From: Flavobacterium restrictum
GTDB lineage: Bacteria; Bacteroidota; Bacteroidia; Flavobacteriales; Flavobacteriaceae
Reading direction: 5' to 3'
Assembly: GCF_007097245.1 (NCBI RefSeq)
Contig: NZ_VJZT01000010.1
Location: 79,106 to 143,105 of the forward strand
DNA length: 64,000 nucleotides
The position numbers and the translations under genes are program-made. The notes under the pieces are model-generated. The model ran no database searches. It saw only the letters and a list, made by a program, of their open reading frames with translations, and was not told the DNA's origin. Shown piece by piece: positions 27,810 to 38,800 of the stretch (its first letter is position 1; every line of letters starts with the position of its first letter).

Positions 27810-30398
27810 CTATGGCGTTTTAGGTTCTTCTGTTTTTTTCTTTTTCTTAAACAAACCATTAATCAAGTCGGTTGCTTTGGTTTTTATATCTTCTTTTTGA
27901 GCACCAGTTTTAGTAGTATCGCTTGATTTTGTATTTTTATTAATCAAATTTGTTAGTGCTGACGATCCTTTTTTTACCAATTTATCTTTTTGTTGATTGG
28001 CGACTTGCGTTGTCAAATGAGTAATAGCCGTTTTTATATCGGTTGTAATTTTTGGGTTAGTAAAACTTCCTGTAAGCAAGGCATTTATTGGAATATTATC
28101 CAGTTTTGCAGCGTCGGACGGGCTTAATTTAGCAAGTAAAGCATTTGCTTCTGCACCCAAATATTTTGCAGGAACATCAAATTTTAAACTATAATTCATA
28201 CTTTGGTCAAAACCGTGTGTTCCTCCAATAGTCGCTTTAATATCTTGGTATTTGATATCAAAAGGTTTTACAGTAACTTTTCCGTCTTTGAACGAAAGTG
28301 CTGCTTTCACGTCATTTAAATTCAATTTTTTCAAGTCCAAAAACTTAATATTAGCTGTCAAAGCGGTTAATAAAGTCGAATTATTTGCATTTACTGTCGT
28401 TGAAAGTAGTTGCCCAAGCAAATCTCCTGTTATCGTTTTCAAGTCTGGTGTCATTGAATTGGCATCAAGGTTTCCGTTAAGTTTTATAGTCGAATTTAAT
28501 TTTCCGTTGATGATTCCTGCAATTGGAGCAATGCTTTTAAGGATGTCCAGTTGTGTAAAAGATTGAGCGATGTCTACTTGACTCAAATTCAAATTCATAT
28601 CAAAAATGGGTGTTTTCCCCTTTGTAGAAACGTCCCCATTTACACCAATTACTCCTCCAAAAATAGCTGTTTTCATGTTTTGTAATGTTGCTTTTTCGTC
28701 CTTTACAATTAGTTTTCCAGACACGTCTTTAAGTGTTAAATTATCATACAATACTGATTTGGCTTTGGCGGTAAGCGTACAATTTAAAAAAGCTGGGATT
28801 TTCATAGCTTCGGTTTTTTTGGTTACTGTAGTTGCTCCAGTTGTCATAAAATCAGCTACCGCAAGTTGATTTGAATTCATGTTGAAATTCCCTTTTAATT
28901 CTTGGTTTCGGAACATAAAACCATAAAAATTTTCTAAAACTCCTGTTACGCTTATGTCACTTTTTCCTGTCGTGGCATTAAATTGTTTTAGATTCACTTG
29001 ACTTGGATTGAACTGCACCAAGGCGTTGCTTATCTGGATTATTTTTCCGTTTTCGTCCGCATAATTAAAGCCTGACAAGCTCATTGTTCCCGCATTATTG
29101 ATGTTTTGATACTGGCTTTTTTCAACAGATTGCATGTCAAATTTCGTGGTTACATCAGCTTTTAAAATTCCTGACAAAGGCTTGTCTAATTTTATTGGAT
29201 ACGCTTTTGAAAGATTTCCTAAATTGATTGTCCCTTTCAAAGCGGCATCAACAAGTGCGTTTTGTGTAATGTTTCGGACATTGGCTTTGGCATTAAAAAT
29301 ATCTTGATCTATGGTAAAGGACAATTTATCAAGATTAACATAAGTATCGTTTAGAATTCCAGTTTCATTAATAATTTTGGTGTCAATTATAATATTTTTG
29401 ACTGATTTTGGTAAATCTGGATATTGAAACGACGCATTATTTGATGCAATTGCGATGTTAAATTTAGGAACTGTTGTTGCAGAATACAGTCCTTTTGCAA
29501 AGCCAATAACGGTAAAATCTCCCGTTGTTTTTACATTGTCTAAATTCGAAGCATACGCTGCTGGAATCAGCCCAAGAAAATTTTTGAACGATGAGGTAGG
29601 TGTTTTAAATTTCAAGTCATAGTTCTGACCTGCATCGACCATTTGAATAAATCCGTCCAATTCTAATGGTAGTTGGTTGATGAGTGCTTTGTTTTGCTTG
29701 AACGTGTATTTGCTTTTTTCTAAATCTATGCCCAAAACTGCGTTTAATGTCAAGGGTACTTTGTTCATATAATTAACTTTTCCCATATTTAGTGAGATTT
29801 TAGCAGTCGATTTCGTATCTAAATCTAATATCGAATTGGTAAAATCGCCTGTTCCTTGATGGTTCAAACTATCGATAACCATTTTTATTTGAGAACTTTC
29901 GTCAAAATACTGAAACTTAAAATTTTCTATTTTATAATTCTGAATTTTAAGTGCCAAAGGCTTACTTTTCGCATCGTCTTTGGGGTTTTTCTCTTTCAAA
30001 GCGATATCATAATTCCCGATTCCGTCTTTGTTGAAAAGGATATTTATAAATCCATTTTTAGAAGTTATTCCTTGAATTTGCATGGCTTCGTCTTTGCCAT
30101 TGAATAATTCTTTTATGGACATTTTTAGATTCAATTCGCCAAGCGAAACTAACGTATCTCCCTCAAAAGGTGCTTTGTTGATGATAAGTAGTTTGTTTAA
30201 CGTAATGGTTGCATTTGGAAAATTCTTGAAAAGACTTAAATCTGCATCTGCAAATGATACTTTTGCATCTACTTTTTCGTTGATGGCACTAGCAATTTTG
30301 GATTTGATTTCGTCCTTAAAAAAATACGGAATTGCAAACAAAGCTACTGTGAAGAGTACGATTAGTATTCCTACTACTTTTAAAATTTTCTTGAACAT
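27810..30398 (-). CDS. AsmA-like envelope protein
   Basis: An 862-aa protein anchored by one N-terminal membrane helix (about residues 6-26). AsmA/DUF748-like repeated beta segments follow across the periplasm (e.g. DADLSLFKNFPNATITLNKLLI and, near the C-terminus, GGVIGVNGDVSTKGKTPIFDMNLNL). AsmA-like proteins are thought to carry phospholipids between inner and outer membranes by a bridge-like groove. The C-terminal ~80 residues are Lys/Thr-rich and disordered. It lies downstream of sppA on the same strand but beyond that gene's terminator. Confidence 0.85.
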   Translation of the reverse strand: MFKKILKVVGILIVLFTVALFAIPYFFKDEIKSKIASAINEKVDAKVSFADADLSLFKNFPNATITLNKLLIINKAPFEGDTLVSLGELNLKMSIKELFNGKDEAMQIQGITSKNGFINILFNKDGIGNYDIALKEKNPKDDAKSKPLALKIQNYKIENFKFQYFDESSQIKMVIDSLNHQGTGDFTNSILDLDTKSTAKISLNMGKVNYMNKVPLTLNAVLGIDLEKSKYTFKQNKALINQLPLELDGFIQMVDAGQNYDLKFKTPTSSFKNFLGLIPAAYASNLDNVKTTGDFTVIGFAKGLYSATTVPKFNIAIASNNASFQYPDLPKSVKNIIIDTKIINETGILNDTYVNLDKLSFTIDQDIFNAKANVRNITQNALVDAALKGTINLGNLSKAYPIKLDKPLSGILKADVTTKFDMQSVEKSQYQNINNAGTMSLSGFNYADENGKIIQISNALVQFNPSQVNLKQFNATTGKSDISVTGVLENFYGFMFRNQELKGNFNMNSNQLAVADFMTTGATTVTKKTEAMKIPAFLNCTLTAKAKSVLYDNLTLKDVSGKLIVKDEKATLQNMKTAIFGGVIGVNGDVSTKGKTPIFDMNLNLSQVDIAQSFTQLDILKSIAPIAGIINGKLNSTIKLNGNLDANSMTPDLKTITGDLLGQLLSTTVNANNSTLLTALTANIKFLDLKKLNLNDVKAALSFKDGKVTVKPFDIKYQDIKATIGGTHGFDQSMNYSLKFDVPAKYLGAEANALLAKLSPSDAAKLDNIPINALLTGSFTNPKITTDIKTAITHLTTQVANQQKDKLVKKGSSALTNLINKNTKSSDTTKTGAQKEDIKTKATDLINGLFKKKKKTEEPKTP

Positions 30399-30461
30399 AA
30401 TTGTTTAATTTTGGATTATCATTAAAACAAAAACGATGCCTTTTTATGGGAAATAGTAATA

Positions 30462-30500
30462 AAAAAGTCCGTTTAAGAATTTCTCGAACGGACTTTTTCG
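30462..30500 (-). terminator. Terminator of sppA
   Basis: Stem AAAAAGTCCGTT (30462-30473) / AACGGACTTTTT (30487-30498), immediately beyond the sppA stop. Confidence 0.8.
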
Positions 30501-30514
30501 TTTTTATATTACAT

Positions 30515-32275
30515 TTAATTGATGTCAATTTCAAACGGCATCAAGGCTTGAACTCCTGTTCGAGATTGAAATTGTTTTACTTGTTGCATTAATTTATAAT
30601 TTTCGTTACCAATTTCTTCTTTTATAAAGTTTTCTTTTGATTGTGCGAAAGGGAAGTTTGCTAGAAGGTCGTTGAAGTTTTTCTCGTATTCAGGATAATT
30701 TTGAGTCGAATACGTTTTAATTTTGGCAAGAGCCGCCGCTTGGCTAATGGCATCATTCAAACCTCCAATTTTGTCAACTAAACCTATTTTCAATGCTTCG
30801 GCACCAGTCCAAACTCGCCCTTGAGCGATTGCATCTACTTGTGCAAAAGTCATTTTTCGCCCTTGGGCAACATGGGTCACGAATATTTTGTAAATCTGTT
30901 CGACACCTGCAAGAGTAACGGCTTTAAACTTTTCGTCCAAGGGTACAAACGGACTGTAATTAGGAGCGTTTTCGTGTGTTCGTATTTGCTCGGTATTGAT
31001 TCCGTAGCGGTTTGCGGCAGTGGCAAAATTAGGTAAAATTCCAAAAACGCCTATCGAACCAGTTATAGTATTTTCTTCGGCAAAAATGGTATTGGCATTA
31101 CAAGCAATGTAATACCCGCCCGAAGCTGCATAATTTCCCATAGAAACTACTACAGGTTTTACTTTTTTGGTCAGTTCTATTTCTCTCCAAATCAAATCAG
31201 AGGTCAACGCATTCCCGCCTGGACTGTCAATACGCAATACAATGGCTTTTACATCCTTGTTTTTTCTAGCTTCCTGCAACGAACGTCGCATAGAACCTTC
31301 GCCAATAACGGTTACGTCGCCTTCGCCACTTTGTATTTCGCCTTGGGCGTAAATAACGGCAATTTGGTTGCTCGTATCCGTATCCGTGCCCGTAGTTATT
31401 GTATTTTGGGTATAATCCGAAATTGAAATGCTATTGTAGTCCTCGTCGCTAGCTACTTTTAAGGCGTTCCTGATGGCGTCATGATAAACATCTTCATAGG
31501 CGACAACATCGACTAGTTTTTGCGCTTTTGCCATTTCGGGTGTGCGTGCCAAAAGTCCATTTGCAATTTCGTTTAGCTTGGTTACGGGAATATTACGGCT
31601 TTTTGAAATATCAGTAACAACACTGCTCCAAACCGAGTTTAATAATGCCGTGGTTTGTTCTCTATTGGCATCGCTCATTTTATTTTCTAGAAAAGGTTCA
31701 ACGGCACTTTTATATTTTCCGTGGCGAATGACTTCCATTTTTAAACCAGATTTATCTTGAAAATCTTTAAAAAACATCACTTCGGTAGACAGTCCTTTGA
31801 AATCTAATTCGCCCACAGGATTGAGATAAATGGTATTGGCAACCGAGTTCAAATAATATTCTTTTTGCGAATAGGCATTGGCATAGGCCATGACAAATTT
31901 TCCGGATTTCTTGAAACTTTCTAGTGCATTTCGCAATTCTTTGCTTTGCGCCATTCCCAATTCGGAGTTGTTGTTGAGAATCGAAATGCCTTTGATAGCA
32001 TCGTCTGATTGTGCTATTTCGATGGCGTTTATAACATCAGTAACACCAATTTTTTTGTTTTTAGAAAAAACATCCATCCAAGGATCTTTGTATTTTCCCG
32101 CATAATCATTGGTAATATCACTTAAATTAAGCTCGATTACCGAATTGTTTTTTACTTCAACACCTTCGGATTCGCCCCCAAAAATAGCTCCGATGAGTAC
32201 GATTCCGAAAAAGAATAACATAAAAAACACAAAAATACCAATAATCGTGGCCAGCACATTTCCTAAAAATCTCAT
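30515..32275 (-). CDS. sppA: Signal peptide peptidase SppA (67K type)
   Basis: A 586-aa S49 membrane protease that digests leftover signal peptides. One N-terminal membrane helix (about residues 7-32) anchors it. The two S49 halves are visible: the general-base Lys189 in GKYKSAVEPF of the N-terminal half, and the nucleophile Ser385 in NYAASGGYYI of the C-terminal half, the same division of labour as in E. coli SppA. Length is typical. It is divergent from the HPPK/dNK gene. Confidence 0.94.
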   Translation of the reverse strand: MRFLGNVLATIIGIFVFFMLFFFGIVLIGAIFGGESEGVEVKNNSVIELNLSDITNDYAGKYKDPWMDVFSKNKKIGVTDVINAIEIAQSDDAIKGISILNNNSELGMAQSKELRNALESFKKSGKFVMAYANAYSQKEYYLNSVANTIYLNPVGELDFKGLSTEVMFFKDFQDKSGLKMEVIRHGKYKSAVEPFLENKMSDANREQTTALLNSVWSSVVTDISKSRNIPVTKLNEIANGLLARTPEMAKAQKLVDVVAYEDVYHDAIRNALKVASDEDYNSISISDYTQNTITTGTDTDTSNQIAVIYAQGEIQSGEGDVTVIGEGSMRRSLQEARKNKDVKAIVLRIDSPGGNALTSDLIWREIELTKKVKPVVVSMGNYAASGGYYIACNANTIFAEENTITGSIGVFGILPNFATAANRYGINTEQIRTHENAPNYSPFVPLDEKFKAVTLAGVEQIYKIFVTHVAQGRKMTFAQVDAIAQGRVWTGAEALKIGLVDKIGGLNDAISQAAALAKIKTYSTQNYPEYEKNFNDLLANFPFAQSKENFIKEEIGNENYKLMQQVKQFQSRTGVQALMPFEIDIN

Positions 32276-32401
32276 ATTATTTTTTTTAAATAAGTCGCAA
32301 AAACACTTGTTGTGTTACAATTATGGTGATAGAATTAATTATCAACACCTGCTACAAATATACTGTAATTCTAAAATTGTTTTACTTAATTTGTGCTTAA
32401 T

Positions 32402-33538
32402 ATGAAAGCACAGCATCAAGTCGTTTTATCGTTAGGCAGTAATCAAGGAGATCGATTCAGGAATATCGAGACTTGCTTACAGATTATTCATCAAGAAATA
32501 GGGACAATAATCAAGGTTTCCAAGTTGTACGAAACGCCGTCTTGGGGTTTTGAAAGTGATGCGTTTTACAATTGTGCTTTGCTGTTGCACACCTTTAGTT
32601 CGGCGACCAAAGTCTTGAGTCAGGTATTGAAAATAGAGAAAAAACTAGGGCGTATTCGATCAGGAATAACAGGCTATGAAGCACGAGTAATTGATATTGA
32701 TTTGATTGCTTTTGATGATGAAATTATAGCGACCCAAACACTTCAAATTCCGCATCCGTCGATGCAAAATCGAAATTTTGTTTTGTTGCCTTTTCAAGAT
32801 TTGAATTTAGATTGGAAACATCCCATTTTAAAAAAATCTATTGCTGATTTACTGGCTATTTCTCCTGATGAAAGTCGCTGTGTTGCCATTCGGGATTTAG
32901 AAAATCCTTTGGACGCTATTCCGTTACAAAAATTCAATTACATATCTTTTGAAGGGAATATTGGCGCTGGAAAAACTACTTTGACTACCAGAATTGCTCA
33001 AGATTTTAATGCCAAAACGGTTTTGGAACGGTTTGCTGACAATCCTTTTTTGCCCAAGTTTTATAAGGATCAAAACCGGTTTGCTTTCCCACTGGAAATG
33101 TCTTTTCTAGCAGATCGGTACCAGCAAGTATCGGATGATTTGGCACAATTTGATTTGTTTACAGATTTTATTGTAGCTGATTATCATATTTTTAAATCGC
33201 TGATTTTTGCCAAGATTACCTTGGCGGAAGACGAGTTTCGCTTGTATCGCACCTTGTTTGATATTATTTACAAAGAAATGCCTAAACCAGATTTGTATGT
33301 GTATTTATATCAAAACACCGCCCGTTTGTTGCAAAATATAAAACGCCGCGGTAGAAGTTACGAGCAAACGATCACCGAAGAATATTTAGATAAAATAAAT
33401 ACGGGCTATCTCGATTATATTAAATCCCAAACCGATTTGAATGTTTTGATTATAGATGTTTCAGATCTTGATTTTGTAAAAAAACAGGAAGATTATACTT
33501 TTATTTTAAATGAAATTCAACAAAAATTAATTGGATAA
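32402..33538 (+). CDS. folK: Fused HPPK (folate) and deoxynucleoside kinase
   Basis: A 378-aa two-domain enzyme. Residues ~5-160 are 6-hydroxymethyl-7,8-dihydropterin pyrophosphokinase (VVLSLGSNQGDRFRN at the start and ARVIDIDLIAFDDE near 94-107), making the substrate for dihydropteroate synthase. Residues ~180-378 are a deoxynucleoside kinase with P-loop EGNIGAGKTT (184-193) and DRYQQ, and the lid region NIKRRGRSYE. Folate synthesis and deoxynucleoside salvage thus share a polypeptide, an arrangement I recognise from Bacteroidetes. ATG at 32402 was chosen over a GTG three codons earlier. Confidence 0.92.
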   Translation: MKAQHQVVLSLGSNQGDRFRNIETCLQIIHQEIGTIIKVSKLYETPSWGFESDAFYNCALLLHTFSSATKVLSQVLKIEKKLGRIRSGITGYEARVIDIDLIAFDDEIIATQTLQIPHPSMQNRNFVLLPFQDLNLDWKHPILKKSIADLLAISPDESRCVAIRDLENPLDAIPLQKFNYISFEGNIGAGKTTLTTRIAQDFNAKTVLERFADNPFLPKFYKDQNRFAFPLEMSFLADRYQQVSDDLAQFDLFTDFIVADYHIFKSLIFAKITLAEDEFRLYRTLFDIIYKEMPKPDLYVYLYQNTARLLQNIKRRGRSYEQTITEEYLDKINTGYLDYIKSQTDLNVLIIDVSDLDFVKKQEDYTFILNEIQQKLIG

Positions 33539-33542
33539 ACAC

Positions 33543-35798
33543 TTATCTTTTTAGAGTAAAATGACCTCTTTTTTCTGGACTATTTGGGTCAAGCTTTAGA
33601 ACATACCAATAATCGTCAGCAGGTAAAGGAGCACCATTTAGTGTCCCGTTCCAAGAAGGATTTGTTGCATTTAAAGTAGTGATGAATTTTCCGTAACGGT
33701 CAAAAATTGTAATTTGGGCTTCTGGATAGTTTTCGATTCCTTTAATTTTCCAGACATCATTGAAATTGTCATTATTTGGGGTGAAATACTTTGGTGCCAG
33801 TACAATAATAAAAGTTTCAGTATCGATACTGCAGGAATTTATTTCTCGCACATAGGCTGTTTGCAATCCGCTGGGTACATTTGTGAATTCATTTGATGCT
33901 TGATAATGAATGTTGTCAATTGAATATTCGAAAAACGGTTGTTTGTTTTTCAAGAGAATAGTTATGGTATTGTCTTCAATGTTTATTTGTTTTATTTCAG
34001 GCGCAGGATGTTCTATTACATTAATGGTCTCGGTGATGGTGCAGCTTGCTGGATCTGGTCTTGTAATGGATACAGTATAAATTCCGGGCGCAGTAACAGT
34101 TATGGTTTTGGTTGTTTCCGCAGTAGACCAAAGGTATTTTTCGCCACTCAACTTGGTTTCAATGGTGAGAGGATTTGGTGTGCAAATGACAACTTCTTGA
34201 TTTTCTGTAGGAGGTAAATCGTATACAATTACGTCAATAGGTATTTTAACTCCGTTGCTGCAGTATTGATTTACGGCTTCTATATAAAAAGTGGTGTTTG
34301 CGGTAACATATCTTGTCACAGTAGTTCCAACTGATATTAGACTACTTCCTAGTGGATCTTCATACCAATATATGGTTCCTTCAGTAGTTTTGGCTTCCAT
34401 TGTAATGGTACCTGAGCCACATAATTTGAATGTTGACTTTGTTGGAATTAGAACAGGAACATTATATATTGTAGCTATAATAGGGGTTCTTAAAGATGTT
34501 TTTTCGCAACCAGAATATTTTGTTTCCACGTAATACGTCTGCGTTTTTGTTATATTGGGAGTTGTAAAAATGTTTCCAGTTGCTATGGCGGTACCTCCAG
34601 TTTCATTTTCATACCAATTAACAATTCCTAAATTAGTACTTGCTTGTAGGGTAACGCTTCCTGTTCCACATCTAGAATCTGGAGTTGTTTGTGTAATTTG
34701 AGGAATGCGCATCGAGGTGCTAGTTGCGATATCTATTTTTGGGTCATTGGGCATGCCGCCATATTCGATCATATAGCCTTTTTGTTGGTTTAATCCGCTA
34801 GGAGAGCCGTTGTAACTCAAATCATTCCAAGACCCTTTTTCGCCAGTTCCCAGTTCGCAAATGTGTGCAAAATTTTCGCTAAATCCAAACAAGTCTGTAT
34901 CGTTATTTGGTTCGTAAATAGGTATTCCTTCATACCATCTAGGGCTACTTCTATTCCAAAAGGCGTATCCTGGATAATTCCCAATATATCTCGGATTCGA
35001 TATTAGAACACCAGGTGCTGGAGTCGTTTGTCGATTGTCAAAAAAAACGGTGCCCTTTTCTGGGCCACTCATCCATTTCCATTGTCCTTCAACCTCTAAA
35101 TCAGAACCACCAATCCAACCTGCTCCATCAATTTGTCCGCCCACTAATTGTTGTTCGTCTGTAGATGTTATAGTTGTTAAATATCCTTTTAATCCAAAAT
35201 ACGTTTTGGTTTCAGCATTTTTTAGTGCACCATCCCAAAGGATATCTTTAGCGTCTACAAATTCATAAAAATGTTTGTTGGTTGGGAAATAACTAGCTTT
35301 GTCTATACTTATAGAAAAAGAACGATTGCCTGTTGGTTTTAGCGATGAATTGATGTATACTACGTCTTTAATTGCTTTTATAAAGTCAGAATATGCTACT
35401 AATGCTCCTGGATTTGGACTCGTTAAGGTTAAACGTCCTGAATTAGAATCCCACTTTGAAACTATTGATGGATGATTTCCAGTAAGCGATAAAAGATCAT
35501 ATTGTTCGTTATATCCTATGGAAATTTGAATAAAAATGGTATCTGTACTAGTATTATCGGGGTCAGTAATAGTGAAATCAGTAACAATAGGCAGGCTCGT
35601 TTGTGGACAATATATTTGATCTCCAGTAGCTTTTAAAATTGCTAAAGCATTGGTCATTTTTTTTTGAAATGAAAGCGATGAAATACTTACTATCGAATCA
35701 GACGTGGCTTTGATTTGTTCCTTAAAATTTTGCGCAGAACTAGTATAAGCAAGAGCTAGAAATGATATGAAAATACAGCTGCGTTTTAAAAATTTCAT
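33543..35798 (-). CDS. T9SS type B-sorted surface protein with C-type lectin domain
   Basis: A 751-aa secreted protein. It has a signal peptide (cut near SSAQ) and a C-type lectin-like region at about residues 150-345 (including WIGGSDLEVEGQWKW and GSWNDLSYNG). Two or three Ig-like CHU domains follow, each with a TIYWYED or VNWYEN motif. The C-terminus is a gliding-motility-associated (TIGR04131-type) domain: TPNNDNFNDVWKIKG, ITIFDRYGK, SWNGTLNGAPLPADDYWYVL. This domain directs export and surface attachment by the type IX system. It is a paralogue of the larger gene immediately upstream. It probably binds glycans. Confidence 0.88.
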   Translation of the reverse strand: MKFLKRSCIFISFLALAYTSSAQNFKEQIKATSDSIVSISSLSFQKKMTNALAILKATGDQIYCPQTSLPIVTDFTITDPDNTSTDTIFIQISIGYNEQYDLLSLTGNHPSIVSKWDSNSGRLTLTSPNPGALVAYSDFIKAIKDVVYINSSLKPTGNRSFSISIDKASYFPTNKHFYEFVDAKDILWDGALKNAETKTYFGLKGYLTTITSTDEQQLVGGQIDGAGWIGGSDLEVEGQWKWMSGPEKGTVFFDNRQTTPAPGVLISNPRYIGNYPGYAFWNRSSPRWYEGIPIYEPNNDTDLFGFSENFAHICELGTGEKGSWNDLSYNGSPSGLNQQKGYMIEYGGMPNDPKIDIATSTSMRIPQITQTTPDSRCGTGSVTLQASTNLGIVNWYENETGGTAIATGNIFTTPNITKTQTYYVETKYSGCEKTSLRTPIIATIYNVPVLIPTKSTFKLCGSGTITMEAKTTEGTIYWYEDPLGSSLISVGTTVTRYVTANTTFYIEAVNQYCSNGVKIPIDVIVYDLPPTENQEVVICTPNPLTIETKLSGEKYLWSTAETTKTITVTAPGIYTVSITRPDPASCTITETINVIEHPAPEIKQINIEDNTITILLKNKQPFFEYSIDNIHYQASNEFTNVPSGLQTAYVREINSCSIDTETFIIVLAPKYFTPNNDNFNDVWKIKGIENYPEAQITIFDRYGKFITTLNATNPSWNGTLNGAPLPADDYWYVLKLDPNSPEKRGHFTLKR

Positions 35799-35883
35799 GT
35801 TTTAAATCGTTTTCTCAAATGGAATTATTAAAATTAGTATTCGTAAACTATTTATTGTTACGATTTTAACAGTATAAAACGGT

Positions 35884-38800
35884 TTAGCGTTTTAAACTAA
35901 AATGACCTTTTATCTCTGCGTTACCATCTCCTAAATTTAATGTATACCAATAATCATCTGCGGGTAAAGATGCACCATTTAATGTCCCGTTCCAGCTTTT
36001 GTTTTTGGAATTTAGGCTAGTTATGTATTTGCCAAATCGGTCAAAAATGGTGATTTCAGCATTTGGATACTTTATCATTCCTTTAATTTCCCATACATCA
36101 TTGAAAGAATCATTATTTGGGGTAAAATATTTGGAAACGCCTACAAGTACAACTTCTTGCGTAACATAACCACAGCCATTTTTGTCGTTCACATAAACTA
36201 CGTGAACTCCCGAGGAAACATTAGTAAAAAAATTGGAATCCTGATAATAACCAGTCGGCTCGTCAAGGCTGTACTCGTATTTTCCAGGCCCTGTTGCGGT
36301 AATCGTGATGGTGTTCACATCGGTTAAGTCAACCACATCAACGGTAACATTGGTCGCTGTATTCGAGGCGGTAACTTTTATTGTTCTTATGCGGCTACAA
36401 CCAGAAGGACTGGTTACTGTTACAGTATACAGACCTTCGGTATTTACCTCTAGGATAGGCGAGTTGGTGCCTGTAGCTGAACCGTCTTTTGTCCATAAAT
36501 AATCGTAATTATTTGTTGGTGTATTGTCTAAAATTCCAGCATCAAGCGTAACAAAAAAGGTTGCAATATTTGAACAGACCAATTCATTGGCACTTCCATC
36601 AGTATTCAAATCGATATTCGGAATTGGATTAACTACAAAATTCAAAGTTGTGCTTGCGCTGCAAATGGTATTCAAAGGGTTTTCTACTTTTGCAGTAACG
36701 GTTTGAGTTCCTGTCACAAATGGATTGGGCAAAGGGCTTGGTAATACTGCTCCATTTTTGTCGAAATATTTCACAATCATATTGGTTTGCCCGCCCAGAA
36801 TGGTGGTTTGAAAAGTAGCAGTGTCAAAGCCAATTTTTCCATCTTGATTTATTGGGTTTGCTTCGTCATCACAAGAAGTGGTTAATGATGGATCAACTGC
36901 ATAAGCAACTGGAGCTGCATCAACAATAAATGCGATGGTAGTTTCGTCAAAGCATTTTTGAGGCGAAGTATTGGTGACCACCGCTTTTATAGTTTTTGAG
37001 GTTGTTGAAAAAGTGGCTGGAAATGGACTTGTAATCAAATTTCCATTCGAATCTTTTAACGGAGCGTTGTTTTTGTCAAAATAAGTTACTGTGACATTGC
37101 TTTGCCCTTTTACTAAATCTGATTCGAGAGAAGCGGTATTGAAGCTAAAAATACCATCGTTGTTATCGTCACATTGTCTGGTAATGGTTACGGGATTAGC
37201 CACAGGCAACGCTTCGACATTTAGGGTCAAGTAAGGACCTAAACCGTAACATGCATTGTCTACATCACTATCGACACGAATCCAAATATCCTGTGAGTTG
37301 GGATACCCATTATTTCTATAATTTGAAATATCGGTAATTACTTGAAGTTCTGCCAGCGCATCGGCTTCATTTTTATAGTAATTAATTGTATACGTTTGAT
37401 TGGTTGGTAATGTGGCTAAAATTACAGCTTTGGTCGCCGAAAAATCAAATCTTGTAATTCCATCACGATTGTTATTGTTGGCATTATTATTTCCATTGGC
37501 ATCTAAAAAATCATCGCAAACCGGTGCGAATGGAATTTTGTAGGTTTTTGGGATATTAGTTGCGGGAACTTTCAACGTTATTTTGCCCACGCTACTGCAG
37601 TTCGTTATTTTATTGGCTACTCTTACCCAAACATCCATGGTTGATGGAGTTGTATTTTCGAATGCTAAATTATTTGTAATTAAATCAGTCGAAAGACCAC
37701 TATTTGCTCCTGATTGTGAGGTATAATAGTTAAAATTTTCATTAGTATAATTGGCAGAAATTAGATTATTGTTTACGGTTAAATTAAATAGTGTTTTTCC
37801 GTCCGAAATAATATCGGTGTCGCATTGAACAATAGTAATATCGTTTACAATTGGGACAGAATTGACTGTAAATTGTATTGTTGTCGTTGCAAAACAAGCG
37901 GTGTTTATTGGATTTTCAACTTTTACCGTCACCGTTTGAGTTCCAGTTACAAATGGATTTGGAAGCGGGCTATGCAATGGATTGTTATTTTTATCAAAAT
38001 AGGAAACGGTCATGTCAGTTTGAGTTCCTAGAATAGTAGCTTGAAAAGTACTGGTATTAAAACCAAATTTTCCATCTTGGTTCAATGAATTTGGTTCGTC
38101 ATCGCAAGTTGTTGTTAGCGTTGGTGAAATGGCAAAAGCTTCGGGCAAATCATCAACTACAAATGGAATTGTTGTTGCGCTAGCACAATGCAGCGCCGAG
38201 TTTCCTGTAACAACCGCTTTTATAGTTTGTGAGATGGTGGAGAAACTAGCTGGAAATGGACTGCTAATCAAAGTTCCATTGGAATCTTTTAAAGGATTGC
38301 CCGTTTGGTCAAAATAAGTAACGGTTACATTGGTTTGTCCGTTTAATAACGTTTGTTCTAGTGTAGCGGTGTTAAAAGTGTAAATGCCGTCTTGATTATC
38401 GTCACAATGTCTTGCAATTGTTACGGTATTTGCAATTGGTAACGGACTCACGAGAACCGTAATTGGTGTTCTATCGGTACAGCCGTTATCCACGTAAAAA
38501 GTCGTCGTAGCAGCTAGCGGAGGCGTGGTATACGTATCACCAGTTTGTAACAAAATTCCGTTTGTAGGGCTATCATACCACTTTATTGTCCCTGTTGAAG
38601 TGCTTGCTTGAAGTGTTATTTTTTCTGAACCGCATATAGGAGCTGGTGTGGTAACATTAATTTGAGACATTTCGAGTACTGTACTTGCCGAAATTTGTAT
38701 GCCATCAACATCTCCAGCAACCATGCCGCCATATTCTACAATATAGCCTTTGGGTTGGTAATCACCAGAGGAGCCGCCAGTATTGGATAAGTCATTCCAA

